Assembly: GCA_024752435.1 (NCBI GenBank) | Contig: CP103036.1 | Span: 1,550,001 to 1,614,000, forward strand | Length of the DNA stretch: 64,000 nt | Direction: 5' to 3' | Source of the DNA: Allantophomopsis cytisporea | Lineage: Eukaryota; Ascomycota; Leotiomycetes; Phacidiales; Phacidiaceae | Shown here: positions 33,392 through 45,587 of the stretch, piece after piece | Position numbering within the stretch: the first letter of the stretch is position 1 | Layout: every line of letters starts with the position of its first letter | The notes under the pieces: model-generated | Told to the model about the DNA's origin: nothing | The model's input: only the letters and a program-made list of their open reading frames with translations | Database searches by the model: none | Program-made: the position numbers and the translations under genes

Positions 33392-35572
33392 ATGTCCATC
33401 TACAATAACCTCGACGCAAATGCGTATCAGCGCTCCTCCTATCGCGACCACTTCGTCGAACCACCCTCGCTGATAACCCGCCTCACAAACTCAATACGCT
33501 CTTTCACCGCAGGAAACATCCACGCCGCACCCGTGCACTCAACCAAGCGCACATCGAAATGGAGTTGGAAATGGGCCCTCGCCCTGCCGAACATTTGCAT
33601 TGCCATCTGGGTGCTGGCGCTCCTATGGGGCGAGAGATGGGCCTTCACGAGCGCCATCGAGGCCTGCAAGTGGGAGAATTGGGAGCGCTGGCCTGAAGGT
33701 GCTACGCCTCATCATCTCATCTTCCTCGCTGATCCACAGCTCATTGACCCGCATACCTACCCGGACCGCGAGCAGCTGCTGAACCTGGCCACTATGTGGC
33801 ATTCGGATAATTATATGCTGCGAAGCTACGTCAGATTGCAGAAGTACCTCCATCCTGATACGATCTTTTTCTTGGGTGATTTGTTTGATGGTGGTAGGGA
33901 ATGGGGTACTGATCATGGGAATAATGAGGACCCGGCTTGGGCGAAGGGTCTTAGACCTAACAAGGAAAAGCCTTTTGTACAGGAGTGGAAGAGTTTTGGT
34001 GATGCGTTCTGGTTGAAGGAGTATAATCGTTTCGGGAAGATCTTCTTTAAGAATTGGAATATTGCTGGTGACGCTCCTGGACCTGGCCAAAGGGGACGCA
34101 AGATCATTGCCAGTTTACCGGGAAATCATGACTTGGGCTTCGGCGCCAACGTGAAGATCCCTGTGCGCAATCGCTTTCAGGCATACTTCGGGGAGCCGAA
34201 TAGAGTGGATGTTGTTGCGAATCACACGTTTGTGTCGATTGATGCCGTGAGTTTGAGTGCGCATGGAGACTTGAATGGGGATTATGACAACTCGCAAAAA
34301 GTGGTGAGACCAGTGGAGGAATTCCTTGCGGGCGTGACGGCGACAAAAAGGAGGGCTGTTGAGCGCGAATTGCGCTGGCAGACAGGACAAATCGAAAACC
34401 CGAAGCTTTACTATCATGAAGTCGATGATGTATCTAATACGGACTATATCAAAGACCCCAACAAACAACCCATTGAAAGAGGCCCCGAGTTCCCTACCAT
34501 TCTCTTAACTCATGTGCCGCTCTACCGCGCCCCGGGAACGCCCTGCGGCCCCCTTCGAGAGCGACACCCACCTACAAAACCAGAATCTGGACAGCCACCC
34601 CTCACATCGGACGACGCAAACGCACTCTCCATCTCTGCAGGCTACCAATACCAGAATGTACTCTCTGAAACAGATTCCTTCTCGCTCATCAAGAAGATCG
34701 GCAATGTGCACGCAGTCTTCTCTGGTGACGACCACGACTATTGCGAGCTCGTACACCCACCCGAGAAGAACAGTGCGCGCGAAATCACCGTCAAGAGCAT
34801 GAGCTGGACCATGGGTGTCCGCAAACCAGGGTTCCTGCTCGTCAGTATGTGGAATCCGGTTGATGAGCAAGGAAAATCGCTCAGCGCAACCGCACAGGGT
34901 GAGACGATGCAGCACCACCTCTGTCTCCTCCCAGACCAGATCGGCATTCTAATCAGATACGGAATTCTTGTCGGGCTTTGTGTCCTCGCACTCTTCATCC
35001 GCGCTGTCCTCGTACTGACCCACGGCCTCGAGCGCTTTGCGCCGAAATACCCTGCCAATTCCAGCCCCAGCAGTCCATTATTGCCTGTAGTGGCCAAACA
35101 AGAGAAACCTGAGAATCTGCGTGCTGACTATGACTACGACCACTCAGCGAATTCATCGACTAGCTCTACGAATTCAGGTCAGGGTGGCGGGCTTGCTGTT
35201 CGTTCATCAGCTGCAAGAACTAGGAGTGTTAGCCCTGCTGGTGGATATGGATTGCCTGCTGCGCAGGCGATAGGCGGAAATGGCGCCGAAAATGGAAGTG
35301 GATCGCTGATTGATCGAGCGGGATACTTTGGGCCGCCGAGGGGGGGCGGTGCGGTTGAGGAGAAGAGGGTTGCGGAGCGGAGTCGGGAGATGAAATCGAA
35401 GAGGGAAAAGGGGGGGAGTTGGGGAGGATGGGGGAAGGGGAAGGGGGAGGGGCCGCTTGCTGACACGAGTGAGAGTGCGTTGGGCGTTGTAGCGCGAGAG
35501 ACCCTTTGCGCGATCTGGAGGGTTTTATGGGTTGTTGTTGCGGTTTATCTTTATTTGGCGAAGTATGGATGA
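33392..35572 (+). CDS. Cdc1/Ted1-type membrane metallophosphoesterase
   Basis: Related to yeast Cdc1/Ted1 and human MPPE1 (PGAP5), which remodel the ethanolamine phosphate on GPI anchors in the secretory pathway. It is a single exon of 726 residues. One membrane segment lies near residues 62-82 (ALALPNICIAIWVLALLWG). The metallophosphoesterase motifs follow in order: FLADPQLIDPH (about 113-123), FFLGDLFDGGREW (about 157-169), LPGNHDLGFG (about 243-252), LLTHVPLYR (about 371-379) and VFSGDDHDYCE (about 444-454). A second membrane helix is near 525-550 and a third (WRVLWVVVAVYLYL) closes the protein. The segment between them is disordered and includes a Gly/Lys-rich, purine-only tract. Two paralogues exist in some fungi; I cannot say which this is. 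Confidence 0.92.
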   Translation: MSIYNNLDANAYQRSSYRDHFVEPPSLITRLTNSIRSFTAGNIHAAPVHSTKRTSKWSWKWALALPNICIAIWVLALLWGERWAFTSAIEACKWENWERWPEGATPHHLIFLADPQLIDPHTYPDREQLLNLATMWHSDNYMLRSYVRLQKYLHPDTIFFLGDLFDGGREWGTDHGNNEDPAWAKGLRPNKEKPFVQEWKSFGDAFWLKEYNRFGKIFFKNWNIAGDAPGPGQRGRKIIASLPGNHDLGFGANVKIPVRNRFQAYFGEPNRVDVVANHTFVSIDAVSLSAHGDLNGDYDNSQKVVRPVEEFLAGVTATKRRAVERELRWQTGQIENPKLYYHEVDDVSNTDYIKDPNKQPIERGPEFPTILLTHVPLYRAPGTPCGPLRERHPPTKPESGQPPLTSDDANALSISAGYQYQNVLSETDSFSLIKKIGNVHAVFSGDDHDYCELVHPPEKNSAREITVKSMSWTMGVRKPGFLLVSMWNPVDEQGKSLSATAQGETMQHHLCLLPDQIGILIRYGILVGLCVLALFIRAVLVLTHGLERFAPKYPANSSPSSPLLPVVAKQEKPENLRADYDYDHSANSSTSSTNSGQGGGLAVRSSAARTRSVSPAGGYGLPAAQAIGGNGAENGSGSLIDRAGYFGPPRGGGAVEEKRVAERSREMKSKREKGGSWGGWGKGKGEGPLADTSESALGVVARETLCAIWRVLWVVVAVYLYLAKYG

Positions 35573-36110
35573 TGAGTTGATTATGGGTTGAAGGAAAGGT
35601 GTGCTGGAGGTGAGGTGGATAGTTGGAGATGGTGTTGAATGAGATGATAAATGATCTGCATGGCATTATATGTACTTTTATGGGCTTGTGTACCCATTGA
35701 GCTTTAGCGTGTTGGTGTAGGATTGGAATAGCAGTTCTAAAGCATGAATACCACTGTAATTTATGACGGAGTATATTGCTTGGTTATCGGAATTGTAAGA
35801 AATGAAACAGCGAGTAGAAGACGTTATAAATACAGTTCACTGTTAAGTGATGTATTTCCCCATCTGTGGCATCTCATTGGGTTGAGACAAGCTTATGGCT
35901 CGACCAGACCCCTCTTCTACCCATTGCTGGCCTCACATCACAAAACACCAACTCAAAATTCACTTTCAATCAAACTTTCCAAATCTCACACACCCAAACA
36001 CAAACATAACACAATCAAAAACAATCATATTCACAGAAAAAGTACACCGTATATCACCCAACTCCACCCATGACGCAATGCACTTTTGCAACCCGACCCA
36101 GCTCATATCC
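35573..36110. other. Intergenic between convergent genes
   Basis: 540 bases between the 3' ends of the metallophosphoesterase (+) and KRE33 (-). No gene seen. Confidence 0.6.
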
Positions 36111-39100
36111 TTACAAGCCCTTCTTCCCCTTCTTCGACTTCTTCTTATCGCCCATCTCCTGCTCATAGATCTCCGCGGCCGTCTCACCCTCACCCGCCTT
36201 CCTCTTTCCCGTCTTCACGCTCACCGTGACGGCCTTTCTGCCGCTCTTGGCCGCGTTCTTGACCTGTTTCTCGGCGTCGGCCCATCCTGGTGCTCCTTCG
36301 GAGATTTCGTACCTGTGGGGGAGTTAGCATTTTGTTTCATTTCTGCAGTCTAGTTATCCAGGATGGAGGTAGGATAATGGGCATTGGAGTTTGAGTCATG
36401 GGTTCTGGGGAAACTTACTGGTCAAGAGGCAAAGCATCAATCAGTTCACGCTGCTTCTCTCTCAGAGCACGTAACGCCTCGTCACCACCCTCCTCAAGCT
36501 CCTCCTCGAGATCCTGCGCCAACGGCGCGAACTTCTCGTCGATTTCCTCGTCGTCCATGGCAGCATCGGCGTTCTCGCGACTGACGCCGACGGAGTTCTT
36601 AGGCATCTCGGCCTCAATGGCTCCGCTGACGAGGCCAGTGAAGTGAGCGCTCATCTTGCGCATAATCTTGATGAACATGGCGAGGAGCTGGGAGGATGGG
36701 AGGTTAAGTTCGCGCTCGAGGACGGAGAGGTCCTTGCGCTGCAGGCCAACGGCCAGGAGAATGGAGGATTGTACGCCTGTTAGCTTGATAGCGGATTTAA
36801 GGCGGCCGGTGAAGTAGAGGTTTGCAAGGATGGGGATCAGGTCAAGTACGACGTGGTAGTCAAGCATGTTGTTGGCGTAGGATTCGAGACGCTTGAGGTC
36901 GAATGGCGAGACGAGGGTGTCGAGCTCGGTTTTCGTGAGTGGTTGCGGGGTTGTGCTTGGGTCGAGCTTTGCTCCCATGCTGGCGGATTCGTCAATGCTT
37001 AGGGCCAAGATGGAGGGGAATTCGCGGAATTGGTAGGAGAGAAGAGAGAGGAAGCGGCGGTGGAAGTCGCGTGCGTAGGCTCCGAGCCAAGCACGGTCTT
37101 CGCTGTTCTCAAGAGGTCTAAGCATAACGCAGGAATGTTCGCCAGTGAGCTCATTAGGTGTTTGACGTAAGTATACTGGTGCGAACTTGGCGCGCTTCCA
37201 GAACTTGTGGAGAGGTTGGGTAAGTCCGTAGCTTACACCGATGTAGTCAAGGTTATCTGGACGACGCTCAGAGAGCTTGGAAAAAAGGGGCGGCATTTTG
37301 CGGATGTCGCGAATCTTGATATCATCATCAAGAAGGGAGGCGTTGGCCAATTCATAATCGCTTACTCGGGCCATCTTCTCTTCCTCCACAACTGCGGAAG
37401 CATCGTCGGAAAGGCTGACGAACTTGCCCTCATAGAAATCGGTCAAGAGTTCCATAGCACGTCCTCCGTATCCCATGTTGATATAATCAGGGTTGGTGGC
37501 AATGCGAACAACACGAGCTCCAGACATTCCTGCGAACTCCTCGTCCTGGAACTGTTGACTAACAAGCCATGGAATAAGATCACCAGCTGCTCTTTGTCCT
37601 CTGCTCAAGCTGTTCATGACACTTGCTCTGCTAATACGACCTTCGAGGGCCACTTGAATGACACAGAGAGGCTCTGGGAGGCGTTGGCTGTCCTCGGAGA
37701 CAGGCGGTACCAATACAAAGAGTTGATGAGCTGGTGCATCACTCATGAGTTGAAGATCATCAGGAGAGTTCTTGTAATGACTGGCCACATAAAGAGCGAT
37801 CATCTGTTGTAAGAACTTTTCGGAAACTGGGTGGAAAGAAAACAGGGTATCTCGGTTGACATTAAGAAGTTGACATTGGGAAGGGTGAGGGCATCCGCCG
37901 GTGTTGAGTTTCGAACGAGGTAAAGTTGCGTCTAAGCACAAAAGCGTGTTCATCCATTTTTCGACATTATCGCCTTGTTGATATCTGATAGGCTCCGATA
38001 GAGTGATCTCACGGAGAGATCGGCCTGCTGAGAAGTTCGACTCAACGCCCTTCGCTGCCTTTCCAGTCGAACGATCGGTGATCTCAGCATCCTCGGTACC
38101 AGCTGGCTTAGAAGTTCCTCTTGACTGCTCTCTCAATTGCTTGATCAATTTAAGGGAAAGAGAACGGCCGGTACCCTCGTATCCATTGATTGTCGATGCC
38201 ATGAAAACAAGGTATGGTCCCATAAGCTTGCGCACAAGAGGTAAAGGAATAGCAGCCGCCTCATCAATGACCAACAACTCTGCTTGACCAAGAACGTGGG
38301 CATCCTGGGGTCTAATATATTGGATGGTTTGACGATGTTGGCGGTGGATGTTGACGCGGACAATCGCCTTGTTGAAATCTGGGTTTGTAGATTGGATGAT
38401 AGAGTAGTCGACATGATCGAGATAGTTCAAAGCATCGAATCCCTTAAAGACGAATTCGAATAAGGTCTTCAAGTTTTCAGGACTTGGAGATGTGATAAAA
38501 ATGTTGCTGTAACCATGGGCCACAGCAGCTGCCACGGCCACACCAAGGGCAGCTGATTTACCTCTTCCTCTACCTGCAGTAAGAGTAACAGTGCTTCGTA
38601 GGGTCTTCTCCGCAATTGCATCAACAAAGGTCAAAAGAGCCTTCGCCTGATCAACTGTCTTAGCCAAGGTCACCAATGATCCTACAGGCTGGGTATCCTG
38701 CAATGTCTCCTTCATCTCATCCAACTCCTTCTGTGCTGGGGTCTTTGGCTCATCCAAATCTGGGGGTGGAAGGGCCTTGACATTCTTGCCTCCAGAAATC
38801 GGGAGAACGTTCAATTCGTCATCAATGACCAAACATGACTCGCAGCTGCCCAATGAAAGAATAAATCGCTCGTTGAATCGTGCGGTAACATCGTCGTGGG
38901 CTTCTGTTCGGTATCGCGAGTGAATGTCCATAGACAACGTGTATAACTGCTTCAAACTGTTCATTCCCTTCAACAACAATACCACCAAACCACCTCCCTC
39001 GACGGTCTCGATCGTTCTCGCAAGAAGATTGGGTGTGATGGCCTCGAAATCCTGCAGAATACACATGCCGTAAGTGTTTCCAAGAATCTTCTCAGTTTCC

Positions 39101-39547
39101 TTGTAGTAGACATAACGGATGTTGTGAAGAGAGACGAAGAGTTCGAAAGGGTCTTCCGTATTGGCTTCTCTAATACCGCGCTTGATTTCCTTCTTGATCT
39201 TGGTTTCACGCTTCTTTCGGTGACTGGGGAAAAAAATCAGTGATGGGCTCATCAATTTCTGGATTTGCCTTTAAAAAAAGGACGCACCTTGTAAATCCAA
39301 GCAATTTGTTTTTGTATGCCCACAGCACCGATTTGTTCTGCTTTACATCCATTTGGGACATAATATAATGTAAGTGAACGATGACATCCTTGGATCGGTC
39401 ACCGACAACGACGAAGAAGCTTCTCTTCTTTTCTTGCACTCCATTGCGAATCAACGCTGGAATGCGCTGGTCTCTGTAAGTTGTTGATTAGTATATGTGC
39501 AGGACATAATAGTATATTGTATTTGCTTACACTGCCTTGCGGACCAT
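36111..39547 (-). CDS. KRE33: RNA cytidine acetyltransferase Kre33/NAT10
   Basis: Nucleolar enzyme that makes N4-acetylcytidine in 18S rRNA and, with an adaptor, in tRNA, and is needed for 40S assembly. Minus-strand exons are 39547-39531 (17 nt), 39473-39288, 39223-36419 and 36312-36111; introns are 57, 64 and 106 nt. The protein has 1069 residues, the expected length, and starts MVRKAVDQRIPALIRNGV. It contains the DUF1726/TcmA N-terminal domain, a helicase module with Walker A TLTAGRGRGKSAALG (about 280-294) and Walker B-like VIDEAAAIPLP (about 386-396), the GNAT motif RIATNPDYINMGYGGRAM (about 641-658), and a Lys-rich C-terminal tail ending KKSKKGKKGL, typical of nucleolar proteins. The stop at the end of the large open frame is the spliced TAA of the GTAAGT donor, so the last exon is required. 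Confidence 0.96.
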
Positions 39548-40404
39548 CTTGTCTCACGGCGAGATAATCGTATAAGGTGTCGACGGTGTTCTGCGCAGGA
39601 TGGAACTGCGATGTCTGAGTATCAACAATCGCGAAATCTAAAAATCATTCATTAACTTATCGCCAAACTAATTTTCCAAGTCAAGTCGAGCACTTTCGTC
39701 GGCGGTCGGCGTCTGTTAGACCAGGGACTAGATTTAAGGTGGGATGGGAAGTTCCGTTGCTTACAGCTACCTTATGTTATGTCCTTACAGGCATCAGGAA
39801 TGAAAGTCAAGTCAAGTCAAGTCGAGTCCAGTCAAGTGCAGTTAAGTCCAGCCAAGCCAAGCCAAACCAAGCAAGACTGAGAGGAGAGAAGAGAAGAGAA
39901 AAGAAGAGCTGTCACGGCCGATCATCCTCATCAACTGCCAGTAACATTTTTGCTATTAATTAGTGGGGCGAAACCTCCGCCTACATACTAGTAGTAGTAA
40001 GTACGAATACCAAGTATGTACGCGCCTAGCAACGCTCGTATCTCTAGTACTACGTAGTCCACTCCACTGCCAAACTGAACTGCGTCAATACCTTGCGTGT
40101 CCAAGACAGACAGACAGCTTCAAGCTTCAAGCTCTTCTTTGCAGCCCTTACAATTGAGCCATGCCGACCATAGACATCCATTGTCGATAATGACTGCATA
40201 AGAGACATCGCAATCGATTTGCTGCATCCTTCCAAATCTTTGGGGAATGGCCCGTAGCAAGCCCAGCTGCGGGTCGGCACTGTGGTATGTAGGATTTGGC
40301 GCCCGCATCTGTATGGTTGTCATGCTAATAAGCTGTGCGACAGTCTTTTGGTGGGTTTAACTTTGATACTTACAATTCGACACGACAAAACCTTTACATA
40401 CGGT
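39548..40404. promoter_or_regulatory. Divergent promoter KRE33 / GT90
   Basis: 860 bases between divergent starts. It contains a degenerate pentamer tract (AGTCA units, 39805-39860) running into a purine-rich AGAGA tract to about 39910. No gene seen. Confidence 0.55.
39805..39875. repeat. Degenerate AGTCA/AGCCA pentamer array
   Basis: About twelve pentamers, first AGTCA-like and then AGCCA-like, in the KRE33/GT90 divergent promoter. Copies differ mostly by C/T and A/G changes. Confidence 0.8.
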
Positions 40405-43400
40405 ATGCGATGCCATCTGAAGAGTATTACTTCAAGGGCTCTTGCTAATGTTGGAATCATAGAGCGACCAGTTCATTCTGCGATCTTGACCCTCCTCGTA
40501 GCATCTCCGATTGTGTTCATATCAAGCCAATTCCTTTCGAGTTCCTACTTCATCCAGTCACCCTCGAATGCAAGACGGCATTCATACTCGGCGATACCAT
40601 TGGAAGAGCGAGGGGGCAGAAGAAGTCGAGATGTGTCGTCCAGAGATTCATCCCCAGCATCTCTGAAGTTCGAGACCTCTTCGCAGCAGAGATTAGGTCG
40701 AAAGTCAACACTATTATGGATCGCGGCCATAATCATCAGTGTCGTTGTGCGAGTGGAGTTGTTGCGACATATACTCGAAGATGCGGCATGTTCAAGCAGG
40801 GGTGTTGAGGTAGGCTTGTCTACTTGACTCGAAGCCATGATAAGTTTCTAATACAAAATTTTTAGTCTATAATTCCGGTTGCTGTCGCAATCTTGGATGC
40901 TATACTGTTTCAAAAAGCCCAGCCAAAGGATGAAGACTACAACCCTATGTCAGCGACAATACTGGACGACGTACATGATTACTTTGCACTTTCACGTTTT
41001 CGATATGTCTTTCCAGCCATACTTGTTGCTTGGGCGTGGAATGCGAGTTCCATGCTAACTACTAGATCTACTGTCATTTGTCCTATCATTTCTAATGACG
41101 GGACAGTGACCCCAAGCTTACAGGCCTTGGGGCTGTTTCTGGACGTTGTGGTTATCTTGGGTTTGACCAGACTCTTGAAGGATGCAACTGATCACAAAAG
41201 TAGAGGAAACATGCTTGCCGGGATTTCGCTGATCTCAGCCGTCTTTCTAGGCATTGCTAGCATAATCTACCTGTATATTAATCCAGAGCATCGAGTCTGG
41301 GCATCTTCACTTACTCCAGCCTACTTTAGTAGTGCTGTGACAGACACAACCCTGATTGTGTCGGTGATAGTAATTGTCTGCTATGTTGTTCCTGAGATTC
41401 ATTCCATGAGCTTATTGATGCTTGTTACCTTCAGCAGTCTGTGTCTCCAGCGCATTCGTACAGCCTGGGCCAACCTGACAGCATTTCCGCCGCTGAACGA
41501 CTGGAACAGTTTCTTGATCGATATATTGCTTTTGTCAGGTATGGCAATTTACCTGCACGTAAGGAACGTCTCGGAGAACAGACATCGTTCTCAACGGACC
41601 TTTACGATTCCTCTTTGGTTTCATATTATCACTATATCTATTCTCATAATTTCTCAATCACTAAATCTTTACAGGAGTAATGTTGTTGGATTCCATCCAA
41701 TCGACATACTCATGTACACAGCAAATTCTAATGCAAGGCAGTGGGACAACCAGGCAGCCAGCAGTACAAGCATTGGAGCTGCAATTCAAGCATACAAGGC
41801 ACGTTATGGCCGAGATCCGCCTCCTAACTTTGATAAGTGGTATCATTATGCAAAAGACAGGGGTTCCAAGGTCATAGATGATTTCGATCAGATTCGAGAT
41901 GATTTAGAACCTTTTTGGGCTCTGGATCCCTGGGAAATAAGGATGCTGACGAATCGTGTCCTTGCCAGTACTTGGAATGAAGTTTGTGGTATCTCCATAA
42001 GGGGAGGCATGATCACGATATCACCGCATGCTCTTCCTACGCATAGATGGATGCTCGATGGAGTGGCTCGAATGATAGTGCCGTTTGTCAAATGGTTACC
42101 TGATATGGATCTTGCTTTCAATCTCAACGACGAACCTCGTGTAGCTGTCCCGTATGAAAATATGCAAGAGCTTCGGAGACGTGCGAACAAAGTTACCACA
42201 AAGCTGGCTCTGGGAGAGAATCACAAATTCAGCCCTCTCCCTCCCGATGCACAGTCTCCTATATGGATGGATGAGAATGCCGAATTGGACGCAACGGGGC
42301 CAACTCAGGACTTTGCAGACCGTTCATTCCGTCAAAATTTCTACGACTATAGCGCTGCAACTTGTCCCCCTAATACTCCAGCGCGTCGACGATTTTACTG
42401 GAACAAGCGCGATCTCTGTGCATGGTGCGCATACCCGCACTCCTTAGGACAATTCCTTCAGAACTGGACACTGTCAGCGAGTCTCTGCCACCAACCAGAC
42501 ATGGCCAATCTCCACGGCTTCCACCTCTCACCGGCAGCTTTTAAGCCCGCTAATCACCTCCTCCCTGTCTTTAGCCAGTCCAAAGTACCCGGCTACAGCG
42601 ACATACTATATCCATCCGCCTGGAACTACGTCGACAAAATATCCTATGACGAAGCACGCGATAAGTCCTTCCTAGAAAAGAAAGACCCGCTCTTCTGGCG
42701 CGGCGCCACATCCGAAGGCGTCTCCTTCGCGGGAACCTGGAAAGGTATGCAGCGTCAACGCTTTATACACCTAGTAAACAATGCAACGGCCACCAAGGTG
42801 CCTATCCTTCAACTAGTGCCCACCCCAGTTCCCGAATACCAAGACACGGCCGACAAAGCCGATCCCATCACCACCCCACCAACCTACCGATACAAGTACG
42901 CCTCCACGTCCGACCTGTCATCCCTCCTATCCATCGACGCAGGCTTCGTGAACGACATTCAACGCTGCGGCCGCTCCGACTGTCCCGAGCAAGGCGCCGA
43001 GTTCGGCTTCAAAGCCAGCGTGGACTTCAACGAGCACCTAGACTACAAATACCTCATGGACCTGGACGGTGCAGGCTTCTCCGGCCGCTTCCTACCGTTC
43101 TTGCAGAGTCGCAGCGTGCCGTTCAAGGCGGCCATCTTCCGGGAGTGGTACGACGAGCGGCTTACGGCGTGGGTGCACTTCGTGCCCATCGACAGCCGCC
43201 TGCACAGTTTGCATAGCACGCTGTTATATTTTGCGGGCGTCAATGGCGTTCTTGCCGGCAAGGAGGTGCAGATCGGTGCCCATGCTAAGGAGGCCGAGTA
43301 TATTGCTGAGCAGGGCAGGAAATGGGCTTCTGAAGCGCTGCGCAAGGAGGATATGGAGATTTATTTCTTTAGGTTGTTGTTGGAGTGGGGTCGTTTGGTG

Positions 43401-43436
43401 GATGATCGGAGGGAGAGTATTGGGTTTACGCTTTGA
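40405..43436 (+). CDS. GT90 (CAP10-like) glycosyltransferase, polytopic membrane protein
   Basis: Glycosyltransferase of family GT90, which includes cryptococcal capsule xylosyltransferases and CAP10; it probably acts in the Golgi on wall or secreted glycans. Exon 1 is 40405-40809 and exon 2 is 40866-43436, with a 56-nt intron, giving 991 residues. About eight membrane helices occupy the first 400 residues (for example HSAILTLLVASPIVFISSQF, MLAGISLISAVFLGIASIIY and LWFHIITISILIISQSLNLY). The catalytic part follows from about residue 430, starting with YKARYGRDPPPNFDKWYHYA, the usual GT90 entry motif, then FWRGATSEGVSF and YKYLMDLDGAGFSGRFLPFLQS near the C terminus, the conserved core. The start ATG is the first in frame. 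The many N-terminal helices are typical of a fungal GT90 subgroup. The acceptor is unknown. Confidence 0.93.
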
Positions 43437-44195
43437 GAGTTTCATGGGCAGAATTGTGTATTTGACGATCTGTGTTTAGCTCTTGTTTTATTACTAGAAT
43501 CTACTTTGTCAAGACTGTCATTTGAAATCCTTCGTGTGGAATTGGCGCTGTTGAGGAGTCTCTAGCTGAGGGGTTTGAACTACTTCAGATGACTTTGCTC
43601 TGGGTCTGGTTGTAAAGTCTCTGGGCGTAAGCTGTCTCGAGAAGTTCGAGTTGTTCTTCAGCGCGAACACCTGCCCTCGTATGTAGCACAAATTCCGGAT
43701 TAGCTTCCCTGCTAAAGCGAACGGAAATAGAGAAGTCAGAAAGGCGCATGGGTGCAAAATACCTCTGTACTTTCGAGTCGCCAAGTCACAGGAGGGAGTT
43801 GCCCTGCGTTACGGTTGGCTGTGGACTATGGCGGAGGATTCTGCCATCTAGTATGCTATGCTTTGTAGTTGTCGCGAGGGTGATAATCCAGATGCTAGAC
43901 ACAGTATGAATGAAGTATAGCTGTTGTGATTGTATGGGTCAAGTTTACAAGGGCATGTTTCTTATAGATGACATAGAGCAGATAGGGGGCGTCTTACTCG
44001 AAAAACAACAGTAATGCCTATTCGAAGGGATAGCTAGTTCATCATTCGACAACACACGATTGATAAGAATGATTTGAAATTTTGTATTAAATAAGTCGTA
44101 CTTTTAGTTTACTAGCATATAACCTTTGCTCTCTTTGTGACCCAGCTCATGCATATATATCATAACGAAGCTTAAAACCATATCCATCAACAGCT
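43437..44195. other. Intergenic between convergent genes, holding a candidate small gene
   Basis: 760 bases between the GT90 (+) and ERG10 (-) 3' ends. 43518-43847 contains a possible two-exon minus-strand gene, listed separately. The rest shows nothing. Confidence 0.6.
43518..43847 (-). CDS. Candidate small gene, 93 aa, unknown
   Basis: On the minus strand an ATG at 43845-43847 opens MAESSAIVHSQP. A 48-nt GT..AG intron (43812-43765; donor GTAACG, TGAC branch-like site, acceptor TACAG) joins in frame to 43764-43518 and ends at TGA. The protein has a hydrophobic stretch AFLTSLFPFALAG (residues about 18-30), then a basic, well-mixed region (RNLCYIRGQVFALKNN) and a polar Gln-rich tail. A second plausible intron, 43770-43719 minus (GTATTT..TTTAG), would give a different N-terminal half. 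I recognise no family. It may be a real small gene, for example a mitochondrial or membrane protein, or chance. Confidence 0.35.
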
Positions 44196-45587
44196 CTACT
44201 GCAGAGACTCGATGACGATAGCAGAAGCACCACCACCACCATTGCAGATACCAGCAACACCGATCTTGCCCTTCTGCTCACGGAGAACACCGAGAAGGGT
44301 GGTGACGATACGAGCACCGGAGCAACCCAATGGGTGACCGATGGCGACGGATCCACCGTGGATGTTGACCTTGTCGGCGGAGAGGCCAAGGATCTTCATG
44401 TTGGCGAGAGCAACGACGGAGAAAGCCTCGTTGATCTCGTAGGCATCAACGCTAGACTCGGAGATCTTGGCGTGCTTGATGGCCTTTGGAATGGCGAGGG
44501 CTGGTGCGGTGGTGAACTTGCTTGGCTGCTGCTCGGCGTCTCCCCAGCCGAGGATCTTAGCAAGTGGCTTAAGACCGAGCTCCTTGAGCTTGGCCTCGGA
44601 GACGAGGACGAGGGCCGAGGCTCCGTCGTTGATTGGGGCGGCGTTGGGGGCAGTGACGGTTCCGCCGTTTGGCTGGAAAGCCGGGCGCATAGCCTTGAGC
44701 TTGGCCTCGTTGAGGTTCTTGACCTCGTCGTCGCGCTCGATCAAGATCGCTGGCTTGCCGCGGCCACCACTGACCTCGACTGGGACGATCTCAGCCTTGA
44801 AAAGTCCGGCCTCCGTAGCGGCCTGGGCCTTCTTGTAGGAGTTGATGGCGTACTCGTCTTGCTGCTCGCGGGTGATGGAGTGGTCCGATGCGCACTCCTC
44901 TCCGGCCATACCCATGTGCTCCTTCTTTCCGTAGGCGTCGGTCAAACCATCCTGAAGGACTCCGTCTACGAGGGTCTGGTTGCCGTATTTGGCACCATTG
45001 CGGAGAACTGGAAGGTAGTGAGGAGTGTTCGACATGGACTCGGTTCCTCCAGCGACAACAATCTCGGCGTTACCGGTCATGATGGTTTGTGCTCCAAGGA
45101 TGATCGCCTTCAAGCCGGAGGCGCAGACCTTGTTGATAGTTGTGCAGTTCACTGCCTCTGAGAGACCACCCTTGATGGCGCATTGTCTTGCTGGGTTCTG
45201 TCCGAGGCTGTAACGCAGGTTGTCAGCATTCTGCAGAGTTTGCATTGTGCAATTGTTGTCCGTAAACTTACTTGGCGGACAAAACATTTCCAAAGAAGAT
45301 CTCCTCGACATTCTCTGGCTTAATCTCTGGGACACGCTCAACAGCAGCTATATTTTTTTGTCAGTCCCTTCCGATTGATCGGGCACAGTTTGTAAACACA
45401 CCCTTGATAGCAATACCACCGAGATCGGTTGCACTCAAGCTGGAAAGAGATCTGTTTGATGTAAGCTTCAAAGCTTCAACACTTTCAACGGCTTTTTCTG
45501 CCGTATTCAGGGGAGGATATACCCCAGGAAAGATCCAATGGGAGTTCTGACGGCGGAAACAATGTAAACTGGTGGGAAGGAAGACAT
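44196..45587 (-). CDS. ERG10: Acetyl-CoA C-acetyltransferase (cytosolic thiolase)
   Basis: Condenses two acetyl-CoA to acetoacetyl-CoA, the first step of the mevalonate/ergosterol pathway. Minus-strand exons are 45587-45523, 45451-45402, 45347-45272 and 45207-44196; introns of 71, 54 and 64 nt keep frame. The 400-residue product matches the family length. It starts PVYIVSAVRTPIGSFLG. The acyl-accepting Cys92 is in NKVCASGLKA. NEAF and GGSVAIGHPLGCSGAR supply the His, and ICNGGGGASA gives the second catalytic Cys near the end. It ends VIESLQ, with no PTS1 and no mitochondrial leader, so a cytosolic location (Erg10 type rather than the mitochondrial paralogue) is inferred. It is divergent from SNU114. 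Confidence 0.96.

Noticed and set aside
44334..45161. 275-codon open frame antisense to ERG10
   Set aside because: It mirrors the strongly codon-biased ERG10 exon 4; its translation is repetitive Asp/Gly/Leu-rich and has no family resemblance.
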